The notes under the pieces are model-generated. The model worked only from the letters and a program-made list of their open reading frames with translations. It was not told the DNA's origin and did not search any database. Positions 1 to 6,025 of a stretch of 13,043 nucleotides of DNA are shown one piece after another; the first letter of the stretch is position 1; each line of letters starts with the position of its first letter. The translations under genes were made by a program, and so were the position numbers. The stretch is from contig JASJYE010000030.1 of the NCBI GenBank assembly GCA_030123645.1, positions 1 to 13,043 of the forward strand, given 5' to 3'. This DNA comes from Candidatus Hydrogenedentota bacterium. GTDB lineage: Bacteria; Hydrogenedentota; Hydrogenedentia; Hydrogenedentales; GCA-2746185.

Positions 1-459
1 GGATGTGGGGGCGCGGCGGACAAGGTGCTTCAGGATTTCGGCATTCAGGAGCGGCCTGAGGGCTACGTTTCGGGCTCGGACCGCGTGATGGAGCGCATGA
101 ACGACGTGGGCAAGTCGGAACTGAAGCGATTGAATCTCAAAGATAGGCGGGGGGAGGTCCGCTATGATGATACGGACCCGCTGTATGGAAAGTATTACAA
201 GGTTGTGAAGGTGTACGACCGTTTCTATTCTCTCGATGCGAACGCTTCGGGCCGGACTTCGGCGAGGCGCGAGCGAGGATTTGTTGGATACATCGAGTAT
301 TCGTATTCGTACTACGAGGGTCCGCGCAAGAGTTCGCGCGCCGAGGCCGCTGCCCAGTTGGCTGATATACCGACGGGAGAGGGCGGCCGCGAGACGTATC
401 GTTACAGGTTCAATTCAGGCGGGACGTGGAACGGGGGCAAGGGCGAGCTTGTACGGTGA
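1..459 (+). CDS. Probable lipoprotein, Tyr-rich, 5' truncated
   Basis: The reading frame is open to the left edge and ends at TGA 457-459, so the true start lies outside the window. The first codons read Gly-Cys-Gly-Gly. A Cys preceded by Gly and followed by small residues resembles a lipobox cleavage site, so the mature lipoprotein may begin at codon 2; the hydrophobic part of a signal peptide would be just off the edge. A GTG at 25 is possible as a start, but no convincing SD sequence precedes it and the frame continues upstream. The rest is hydrophilic with many Tyr in clusters (YGKYYK, YIEYSYSYYEG, YRYR), an alternating polar/aromatic pattern suggesting beta strands, and a Gly-rich C-terminus. 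I recognise no family. It converges on the minus-strand TerB-like gene, with 15 bases between the stop codons. I am fairly sure it is coding; the lipoprotein call is inference. Confidence 0.55.
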   Translation, partial: GCGGAADKVLQDFGIQERPEGYVSGSDRVMERMNDVGKSELKRLNLKDRRGEVRYDDTDPLYGKYYKVVKVYDRFYSLDANASGRTSARRERGFVGYIEYSYSYYEGPRKSSRAEAAAQLADIPTGEGGRETYRYRFNSGGTWNGGKGELVR

Positions 460-474
460 GAGTCTCCGGGGCCG

Positions 475-942
475 TCAGCCTGCGCCGCGGGCTTCTTCGA
501 GAATCTTCACCTTGGCGTCCACGATCTGGTGGCGGGTGAGGTTGAGCAGGGTCCCGAGCTTGCGCATGAAGGAGCTTTCGTTGCCGTGGATGCCTCCGTC
601 GGCAACGACGACGCGCCAGACCTCCTCGACGATTTCGATCTTTTCCTTTACCGGGCACAGCTTATTGATTTGATGTGTAAATTGCCAGATGTCTACGCTC
701 TGCTCGCGGGTTTGGGTCGACACCTCCAGCAGCTCGCGTGCGTCGGCGTCGGATAGTGAGTAGCGCTCGCGAAGCGTTTTTAGGATGTGGTCCCGCTCGT
801 CATCGGAGAACTCCTCGTCGATGCGCGCGACTTCCAACATCAAGACACAGGCGGCAACCTTCACGCGTTCGCGGCTGTATGAAGGTTCTGGCTGCGTTTT
901 TGTTTCTTCCTGGGTGAAGAGATCTATTATGTTTTTGAACAT
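475..942 (-). CDS. TerB-domain (tellurite-resistance TerB-like) protein, 155 aa
   Basis: A small, probably cytoplasmic all-helical protein without signal peptide or membrane segment. Residues ~25-150 look like the TerB family (PF05099): two similar acidic stretches, ARIDEEFSDDER (39-50) and ADGGIHGNES (114-123), the second followed by the typical FMRKLGTLLNL helix. In the family these D/E-rich turns resemble metal-binding loops. Stand-alone TerB domains are common in envelope contexts and their biochemical role is largely unknown; they do not by themselves mean tellurite resistance. ATG at 942 is chosen because AAGAGG lies 5 bases upstream and the protein starts with a normal MFKNIIDLF helix. 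The same frame can be read up to 1176, but that extension is low-complexity, runs over the divergent promoter region and has no family match. The gene is divergent from murC and shares a 207-base control region with it. Confidence 0.8.
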   Translation of the reverse strand: MFKNIIDLFTQEETKTQPEPSYSRERVKVAACVLMLEVARIDEEFSDDERDHILKTLRERYSLSDADARELLEVSTQTREQSVDIWQFTHQINKLCPVKEKIEIVEEVWRVVVADGGIHGNESSFMRKLGTLLNLTRHQIVDAKVKILEEARGAG

Positions 943-1007
943 TCGGGCCTCTTGGGTTTCCTGGCGCTCCCAGCGTAGCATGGACGGGTCCCGGGGTTCT
1001 GTATTTG

Positions 1008-1021
1008 CCCTCTGCAGAGGG
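1008..1021. repeat. Perfect 14-bp palindrome in the TerB-like/murC intergenic region
   Basis: CCCTCTGCAGAGGG is its own reverse complement. The flanks continue imperfectly (TTG on the left, CACAA on the right, with one extra base). It lies 66 bases upstream of the TerB-like start codon, and 56 bases upstream of the murC -10 element. It could be an operator for a dimeric regulator or a hairpin in the TerB-like leader. No T-tract follows on either strand, so a terminator is unlikely. Confidence 0.45.
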
Positions 1022-1076
1022 GCACAATGGGCGAAAAGCGGGGTGAGAGACGGCTCTTTTCTTGTGGTCGCTGCTC

Positions 1077-1085
1077 TGATATAAT
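1077..1085 (+). promoter_or_regulatory. Extended -10 promoter for murC-ftsQ (and probably ftsZ-pilT)
   Basis: TGATATAAT contains a perfect TATAAT hexamer (1080-1085) preceded by TG one base upstream, the extended -10 form recognised by the housekeeping sigma factor. The -35 region is weak: TTTTCT at 1057-1062, 17 bases upstream, matches TTGACA at three of six positions. Extended -10 promoters tolerate a poor -35. The predicted start point is near 1092, giving a murC leader of roughly 58 bases. Confidence 0.6.
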
Positions 1086-1095
1086 GCCGAACACC

Positions 1096-1107
1096 ACAAT
1101 ATATTGT
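1096..1107. promoter_or_regulatory. Perfect 12-bp AT-rich palindrome at the murC start point; candidate operator
   Basis: ACAATATATTGT is exactly self-complementary, AT-rich in a GC-rich chromosome, and starts 11 bases after the -10 hexamer, so it covers about +5 to +16 of the predicted transcript. A protein bound here would block transcription initiation. No known regulator is assigned; a helix-turn-helix dimer site is an inference from symmetry and position. Confidence 0.4.
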
Positions 1108-1149
1108 ATTCTGTATCCTTCTCGCAATGCTGTACTGGGGGCGGCCTAA

Positions 1150-2583
1150 TTGAACGGGTCGAAGCGCAAAGTCCACTTCGTGGGCGTCGGGGGAATTGGT
1201 ATGAGCGGATTGGCCGAGATTTTGCTCAACCTCGGCTATGAGGTCTCGGGGTCGGATATCCAGGCCTCGGGCATTACGGAACGCCTCGAAGGCTCCGGGC
1301 TACGCTTCTCCGAGGGGCATGCCGCGGGCAATATCGGCGATGCCGGGATTCTGGTGGTTTCCGCCGCGGTTGCAGATGACAATGTCGAGGTGCTCGCCGC
1401 CCGCGAGCGTAACGTCCCCGTGCTTCATCGCAGTGAAATGCTCGCGGACCTTATGCGGCTCAAGCCGAACGCGGTAGTGGTCGGGGGGACGCACGGTAAG
1501 ACGACGACGACGTCGATGATCAGCGCGATTCTGGATCACGCGGACATCGGGGCGACGTCCATCGTTGGCGGCATTTTACATCGTAGCGGGACCAATGCGC
1601 GCTGGGGGACGGGTGACTACATTGTCGCCGAGGCGGACGAGCATGACGGGTCGTTTCTTCGTCTGCATCCTACGATTGCGGTGGTGACGAATATCGACGC
1701 CGAGCACCTCGAGTATTACGGCACACTCGATAATATTAAGCGCGCGTTTACGGATTTCTGCAACGGTGTGCCCTTCTACGGTTACTCGATCATGTGTTGG
1801 GACGACCTGAACACGCGATCGATTCTCGAACACGTGGAGAGCATTTGTATTACTTACGGTCTGGATGAGGGAGCGTCGCTCTCCGGAGCGAACGTTTCGG
1901 CATCCAGCGATGCCCAGGCAACCTCGCTGGCCGCGCGCTTGTCGGGATTGCGCACGCGTGTGGACGTCAGGTGCAACGACGGACGGCTTGGTGGAGAGGG
2001 AGAACTCGGTTCGCTGGAAATTCGCGCGATTGGCTCCGACAACGTGCGCAATGCCCTTGCAGCGTGCGCCGTGGGGCTTTGTCTGGGGATGCCCTTCGAG
2101 TCGATCGCGGAGGGGCTGCGCGATTTCGAGGGCGTTGAGCGCAGGATGCAGGTGCGTGGCGAGGCGCGTGGCGTGGCTGTGGTGGAGGATTACGCCCACC
2201 ATCCGACAGAGATCGCAAGCACGCTCGAGGCCGTTCGCTGGGCGGGCCCGAATCGCATCGTGTGTGTATTGCAGCCGCACTTGTATAGCCGGACCAAATT
2301 TTTTAGCGAGGACTTCGCGCGGGTGCTTGGCACGGCGGACAGGGCAATCGTGACGGACATCTATCCGTCACGAGAGGAGCCGCTGCCGGGCGTAAACGCG
2401 GGGCTCATCGTGGATGCTGCCCACAGGCAGGGCGCTTCGCATGTCGAGCTTGTGAGCGATATGAACGACGTGGCGGCCCGGCTGGCGCCGGAACTCGCTG
2501 AGGGTGACGTTGTGCTTGTGCTGGGGGCGGGCAATATTGGGCGTATCGTCCCCGGGCTGTTAGAGGAGATCGCGAGGGGGTGA
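1150..2583 (+). CDS. murC: UDP-N-acetylmuramate--L-alanine ligase MurC
   Basis: Cytoplasmic ATP-dependent ligase that adds L-alanine to UDP-N-acetylmuramate, the first amino acid of the peptidoglycan stem. At 477 aa it has the usual family length and all three Mur ligase domains. The N-terminal UDP-binding Rossmann motif is VGVGGIGMSG (11-20). The ATP P-loop is GGTHGKTTTT (112-121). The central motifs are EADEHDGSF (161-169, where many MurCs have EADES) and NIDAEHLEYY (181-190). The C-terminal motifs are DYAHHPTEI (347-355), LQPHLYSRT (374-382) and IYPSREEPLPGV (404-415). The start is TTG: an in-frame TAA sits directly before it (1147-1149), leaving no room for another start before the nucleotide-binding motif, and a G-rich SD-like run ends about 6 bases upstream. 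It overlaps ftsQ by four bases (GTGA). In the standard dcw order murB and ddl would follow; both are absent here. Confidence 0.97.
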   Translation: MNGSKRKVHFVGVGGIGMSGLAEILLNLGYEVSGSDIQASGITERLEGSGLRFSEGHAAGNIGDAGILVVSAAVADDNVEVLAARERNVPVLHRSEMLADLMRLKPNAVVVGGTHGKTTTTSMISAILDHADIGATSIVGGILHRSGTNARWGTGDYIVAEADEHDGSFLRLHPTIAVVTNIDAEHLEYYGTLDNIKRAFTDFCNGVPFYGYSIMCWDDLNTRSILEHVESICITYGLDEGASLSGANVSASSDAQATSLAARLSGLRTRVDVRCNDGRLGGEGELGSLEIRAIGSDNVRNALAACAVGLCLGMPFESIAEGLRDFEGVERRMQVRGEARGVAVVEDYAHHPTEIASTLEAVRWAGPNRIVCVLQPHLYSRTKFFSEDFARVLGTADRAIVTDIYPSREEPLPGVNAGLIVDAAHRQGASHVELVSDMNDVAARLAPELAEGDVVLVLGAGNIGRIVPGLLEEIARG

Positions 2584-3371
2584 AAACGCGCAGACCAAGA
2601 CCGGGTTTAGCTCATCGCCGCCGCTCGAAGCGGATGATCGGCCGGCGCATTTTGAAGCTCGTCGAAATTATCTTTTGCGTGGGCGTCGTTGGGGCCTTCA
2701 CTTACAAGTTTCTGGAATACGCCGAGGGCTCAACGGATTTCCAAGTGCGCAATGTGGAAATCTATGGCTTGCGGTATCTGAACGGGCATGACGTGTGGAA
2801 GGCTTCCGGCATTACGGCGACGGAGAACATTCTCTTCTTCGATTCCGCCGACGTGCAGGCGCGAATCGAGGCGATGCCCTATGTGCGGACCTGCCGGGTA
2901 GAGCGGAATTTTCCGGACACGGTAAAGCTGATTATCAGGGAACGCGAGCCCTGGGCGACGTTGATGGTCAACAGCCGCTCGTACGAGATTGATGATGATG
3001 GCGTGGTGCTACGGCTCTACGCTCCGACGGAAATGCCTATTTCTCCGTTTTTCACTGAGGTGGGCGGGTTGGATTTCGTCGAAGAGGGCGAGGTCCTCGA
3101 GCAGCCGGGCCTTCGCTCCGCAATGTCCTTGTGGCGCAGCTTCAATGCGAGTGCGCTCGGCGAGGAGCTGACGGTCTCGGAACTGGCCGTGTATGACACG
3201 GACGACATTCGGATGTACTGCGATGAGCTCCCTTACGAACTACGGTGGGGGAGAGGTAATTTCGACCGGCAGGTGCACCGCTTGGACGTGTTGTGGGAGG
3301 AGCTGGACGGGGTCCTCGGTTGCTCTCAATATCTTGATTTACGCTTCGATTCGGATTTGGTGTGTATGTAA
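2580..3371 (+). CDS. ftsQ: Cell division protein FtsQ/DivIB
   Basis: Bitopic inner-membrane divisome protein that links early FtsZ-ring components with the septal peptidoglycan synthesis complex (FtsB/FtsL, FtsW/FtsI). The 263-aa sequence shows a very basic cytoplasmic N-terminus (1-24), one membrane helix (~25-43), then a periplasmic POTRA domain (~53-125, starting FQVRNVEIYGLRYL and including the YVRTCRVERNFPDTVKLIIREREPWA strand-loop region typical of FtsQ), and a beta domain to the C-terminus. The GTG start at 2580 overlaps the murC stop. AGAGGAG lies about 11 bases upstream, so translation is probably coupled to murC. Position between murC and ftsZ supports the call strongly. ftsA, normally next, is missing. 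Confidence 0.93.
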   Translation: MKTRRPRPGLAHRRRSKRMIGRRILKLVEIIFCVGVVGAFTYKFLEYAEGSTDFQVRNVEIYGLRYLNGHDVWKASGITATENILFFDSADVQARIEAMPYVRTCRVERNFPDTVKLIIREREPWATLMVNSRSYEIDDDGVVLRLYAPTEMPISPFFTEVGGLDFVEEGEVLEQPGLRSAMSLWRSFNASALGEELTVSELAVYDTDDIRMYCDELPYELRWGRGNFDRQVHRLDVLWEELDGVLGCSQYLDLRFDSDLVCM

Positions 3372-3375
3372 TTGT

Positions 3376-3414
3376 GCATCCCTTCGGCGCGCTTCGAGCG
3401 CCGGCGAGGGGTGC
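3376..3414 (+). promoter_or_regulatory. Two-part stem-loop between ftsQ and ftsZ
   Basis: GCATCCC (3376-3382) pairs with GGGGTGC (3408-3414) with one G-T wobble. Inside it CGGCGC (3385-3390) pairs with GCGCCG (3398-3403) around a 7-base loop, with a small internal loop between the two stems. An alternative inner stem GCGCT/AGCGC (3389-3393/3397-3401) is also possible. No T-tract follows, so it is not a standard intrinsic terminator. It could protect or process the ftsZ mRNA, or partly attenuate read-through from murC-ftsQ. Confidence 0.5.
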
Positions 3415-3423
3415 TGGTATAAG
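3415..3423 (+). promoter_or_regulatory. Candidate extended -10 promoter for ftsZ-pilT
   Basis: TGGTATAAG is an extended -10 element (TG, one base, TATAAG, five of six matches). It begins directly after the 3' arm of the ftsQ-ftsZ stem-loop. No convincing -35 is visible 16-18 bases upstream. It would put the start point near 3430, giving a leader of about 60 bases before ftsZ. It has the same promoter class as the murC promoter. Confidence 0.4.
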
Positions 3424-3488
3424 AGGCATGAGCCCGGCAGTTACCTCAGAGGCGGGACGGGGGAACACGGAGAAGGAGAAGGTCTGGT

Positions 3489-4769
3489 ATGAGTATCGGT
3501 ATGTCTGACGAGCTGAATTCGTTTAAGCAGCGGGCGCTCATCAAGGTGTGCGGCGTCGGCGGGGCCGGCGGGAACGCGATCGCGCGGATGATCGAGGAAG
3601 GACTCGACGACGTCGAGTTTATCGCCATCAATACGGACGCGCAGGCGCTTCAGCGCTCTCCCGCGGGATGCCGTCTGCAGATCGGCTCGGAGTTCACAGG
3701 TGGTCTGGGTTCCGGGGCGAAGCCCGAGATAGGCCTGAAGGCGGCACTGGAAGACCGGGAACGAATCAGCGACGTGGTGACTGGTGCGGACATGGTCTTT
3801 ATTACCTGCGGCCTCGGTGGTGGCACGGGGACGGGTGCAGCGCCGATCGTGGCGGAAATCGCACGTGGCTCCGGGGCGCTGACGGTGGGGATCGCGACGC
3901 TGCCCTTTAGTTTTGAAGGTAAAGAGCGGATGGATAACGCGTTGAACGGTTTGCAGGAACTCGAGGAGCGTGTGGACACGCTCATCGTTGTGCCGAACGA
4001 TCGCGTTGCGCAGATCTGTCAGGACAACATGTCGCTGCTGCAGGCGTTTCGGCAGGCGGACGAAGTGTTGCACAACGGCGTTCGCGCCATTTCCGATCTG
4101 ATTACTGTGCCGGGGTTGATTAATCTCGACTTTGCGGACGTGCGGACGATTATGCAGTCGCGCGGGCGGGCGCTCATGGGCATCGGCACGGCTGAAGGCG
4201 AGAATCGGGCGGTTCGGGCCGCGGAGGAGGCTATCGTATGCCCGCTCTTAGAGCAGTCGAATATCGACGGCGCGATGGGCGTCATCGCGAACGTGACAGC
4301 GGGCTGCGATGTCGGCATGCGCGAGGTCCAGGATGCGGTGGCCACTGTCCAGGAGGCGGCGCATCCCGAGGCGAACATTATCTTCGGCGCCGTGGTGGAC
4401 GACGAGGAGCGGCCCGAAATTCAGGTAACGGTCATCGCCGCGGGCTTCCAACGCGGTGTGACACGGGAGTTTCTTAGCGCAAGTGGCGCTACGGCTGAGT
4501 TGGTGGACCTTCACGCGACACGAGAAAAGATGGCGGAGCGCGCAGAACAGCCGTCAGGAGAGGCGCTGCCTGCCGCGGCTTCGGCGGGCGGGTCCGTACC
4601 ACCGGGGGGATCCGGACCCGAGGAGGGGCTTTCGCTCAGGGGCGCTGGTCAGGTAGAATACCTTTTCCCACCAGATGGGTCTGAGATCGCCTCTCAGCCG
4701 GTGCGGAGCGAGCCGGATGAAGATTTGGGCATTCCGGCGTTTATGCGCAGGAGAAAACGAAAGCAGTGA
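3489..4769 (+). CDS. ftsZ: Cell division protein FtsZ
   Basis: Tubulin-like GTPase that polymerises at mid-cell into the Z-ring and organises septum synthesis. The 426 aa show the GTP-binding start CGVGGAGGNA (21-30), the signature loop GGGTGTGAAP (110-119), the T7-loop NLDFADVRTIM (212-222) with the catalytic Asp at 217, and NIIFGAVVDD (296-305). A Gly/Pro/Ser-rich disordered linker (~350-408) precedes the C-terminal peptide DLGIPAFMRRRKRKQ, which carries the conserved IPAF core and a strongly basic end. Unusual positions: LGGGTGTG where MGGGTGTG is common, SGAKPE where AGANPE is common, TLPF for TKPF, and SRGRALMG for the MGxAMMG region. ATG 3489 is preferred because AAGGAG lies 10 bases upstream; ATG 3501 has no nearby SD. 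The stop overlaps the pilT start (GTGA). ftsA is not adjacent. Confidence 0.97.
   Translation: MSIGMSDELNSFKQRALIKVCGVGGAGGNAIARMIEEGLDDVEFIAINTDAQALQRSPAGCRLQIGSEFTGGLGSGAKPEIGLKAALEDRERISDVVTGADMVFITCGLGGGTGTGAAPIVAEIARGSGALTVGIATLPFSFEGKERMDNALNGLQELEERVDTLIVVPNDRVAQICQDNMSLLQAFRQADEVLHNGVRAISDLITVPGLINLDFADVRTIMQSRGRALMGIGTAEGENRAVRAAEEAIVCPLLEQSNIDGAMGVIANVTAGCDVGMREVQDAVATVQEAAHPEANIIFGAVVDDEERPEIQVTVIAAGFQRGVTREFLSASGATAELVDLHATREKMAERAEQPSGEALPAAASAGGSVPPGGSGPEEGLSLRGAGQVEYLFPPDGSEIASQPVRSEPDEDLGIPAFMRRRKRKQ
4589..4620. repeat. 8-bp inverted repeat inside the ftsZ linker
   Basis: CGGGTCCG (4589-4596) and CGGACCCG (4613-4620) are exact reverse complements separated by 16 bases. They lie in the region encoding the Gly/Pro-rich FtsZ linker, where coding constraint is low. 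The mRNA could form a GC-rich hairpin just upstream of pilT translation. It may be chance in GC-rich, low-constraint sequence. Confidence 0.3.
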
Positions 4770-5872
4770 GTAAAGATCGAGACATCTTTCTCAAAATACT
4801 TCAGCGAGCTATTCAGAAAGATGCATCTGATATCCATTTGAAGACTGGGCTCCCTCCGTATTTCCGCATAGACGGAATTATTGAGGCGCAGGATACCGAT
4901 GCGTTACAGGCCGAAGAGATCGACAATATCCTCTCGATCTTGTTGAACGAGACCCAACAGCGGCACTTCAAGAAGCGGGGCGAACTTGACTTGGCGTTCA
5001 CGGAAAAGGGCGTTGGCCGGTTTCGCGTGAACGTTTTTCGGCAGCGCGGCACAGTCTCGCTGGTCTTGCGCCGAATCAAGACCAAGATCCTTAGCTTTGA
5101 ACAACTGAACCTTCCGGTGGCCGCGCTGAGAATGGCGGATATCCCTCGCGGTCTCGTGTTGATTACTGGGACGACGGGTAGCGGTAAATCGACGGCCTTG
5201 GCTTCGCTTATTGACACGATCAACGAGCGGCGTCGCTGCCATATCGTCACGATTGAAGACCCGATTGAGTTTGTGCACCAGGACAAGCGGGCGGTGATCA
5301 ATCAACGCGAGGTCACGATCGACACGCAGGACTTTTCCTCGGCGCTAAAGTCGGTGATGCGTCAGGATCCAGATGTGATTCTGATAGGCGAGATGCGGGA
5401 CCTTGAGACTTTTCAGGCGGCCATCTCCGCCTCCGAAACGGGCCACCTGGTGTTCAGCACGCTGCATACGACGAACGTAAAGCAAACGATGGATCGAATC
5501 ATCGACATGTTTCCGTCGACTCAGCAGCAACAAGTCCTGGCGCAACTGGCGCAGAACCTAAAGGCGGTGATGTGTCTCAGGCTGCTGCCGCGGGCGGACG
5601 GCATCGGGCGTGTGCCCACCGTTGAACTGATATTCACGACGCCGTCGGTTCGCAAACTGATTCGCGAAGGGCGCAGTGCCCTGCTTGAGGCGGCGATTCA
5701 GCAGGGCCGGGAAGACGGGATGCAGACCTTTAACGATAGCCTCTACACCCTGGTGAAGACCGAGTTAATTGACTTGGAAGAAGCCCTAAACGCCTCTGAG
5801 AACCCCGAAGAGCTGAACATGATGCTGCAGGGGATTCGCCTGAGTTCAGGGGGTGGGGGACTCCTGGGGTAG
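4766..5872 (+). CDS. pilT: Type IV pilus retraction ATPase, PilT family
   Basis: Hexameric cytoplasmic ATPase that drives pilus depolymerisation, powering twitching motility and DNA uptake. The 368 aa match the normal PilT length: an N-terminal PAS-like domain (ASDIHLKTGLPPYFRIDG, 20-37), Walker A GTTGSGKST (135-143), Asp box IEDPIEF (163-169), Walker B VILIGEMRD (204-212) and His box HLVFSTLHT (227-235). The late helix SVRKLIREGR (294-303) resembles the AIRNLIREGK element of true PilT, which argues against a secretion ATPase (GspE/PilB) and mildly against PilU. The GTG start overlaps the ftsZ stop by four bases, with AGGAG 12 bases upstream, so it is probably translated from the ftsZ message. 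Pairing of a pilus motor with ftsZ is unusual. The C-terminal tail after ~350 is Gly-rich and poorly conserved. Confidence 0.93.
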   Translation: MSKDRDIFLKILQRAIQKDASDIHLKTGLPPYFRIDGIIEAQDTDALQAEEIDNILSILLNETQQRHFKKRGELDLAFTEKGVGRFRVNVFRQRGTVSLVLRRIKTKILSFEQLNLPVAALRMADIPRGLVLITGTTGSGKSTALASLIDTINERRRCHIVTIEDPIEFVHQDKRAVINQREVTIDTQDFSSALKSVMRQDPDVILIGEMRDLETFQAAISASETGHLVFSTLHTTNVKQTMDRIIDMFPSTQQQQVLAQLAQNLKAVMCLRLLPRADGIGRVPTVELIFTTPSVRKLIREGRSALLEAAIQQGREDGMQTFNDSLYTLVKTELIDLEEALNASENPEELNMMLQGIRLSSGGGGLLG

Positions 5873-5974
5873 GGCCGCGGCGAGGGCCTGAGAAGGGTGG
5901 ATTGCCCAGGGGATGAAACCATAGGCGGTGGCGCAGGATTAACCTTGTACCGCGTTTCGGGGTGGGGTCTACGA

Positions 5975-6017
5975 CCGTATCAAAACGTATGCGCAAAGTA
6001 TACGGGCGCATAGGAGG
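5975..6017 (+). promoter_or_regulatory. exbB leader with competing hairpins beside the SD
   Basis: TATGCGC (5988-5994) can pair with GCGCATA (6006-6012), whose last base is also the first base of the strong SD AGGAGG (6012-6017). ATACGG (6000-6005) can instead pair with CCGTAT (5975-5980), or its first five bases with CGTAT (5986-5990). The latter uses bases of the first hairpin, so the structures exclude one another. Such an arrangement could tune ribosome access to exbB. The rest of 5873-6025 shows no gene, no T-tract terminator after pilT and no clear promoter hexamers; TTGTAC at 5945-5950 is the only fair -35-like word. Confidence 0.35.
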
Positions 6018-6025
6018 CCTTTGGG

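Noticed and set aside
453..475. Small inverted repeats (ACGG/CCGT and GAGA-g-TCTC) at the convergent stops of the first two genes
   Set aside because: Stems of four bases are expected by chance, and no T-tract follows.
475..942. Tellurite resistance determinant
   Set aside because: A lone TerB domain without the other ter genes does not support a resistance function.
943..1176. N-terminal extension of the TerB-like protein to ATG 1176
   Set aside because: It runs over the promoter and palindromes, has no SD, and has low-complexity sequence; ATG 942 has a good SD.
1576..2280. Minus-strand open frame (234 codons) within murC
   Set aside because: murC is unmistakable on the plus strand over the whole span.
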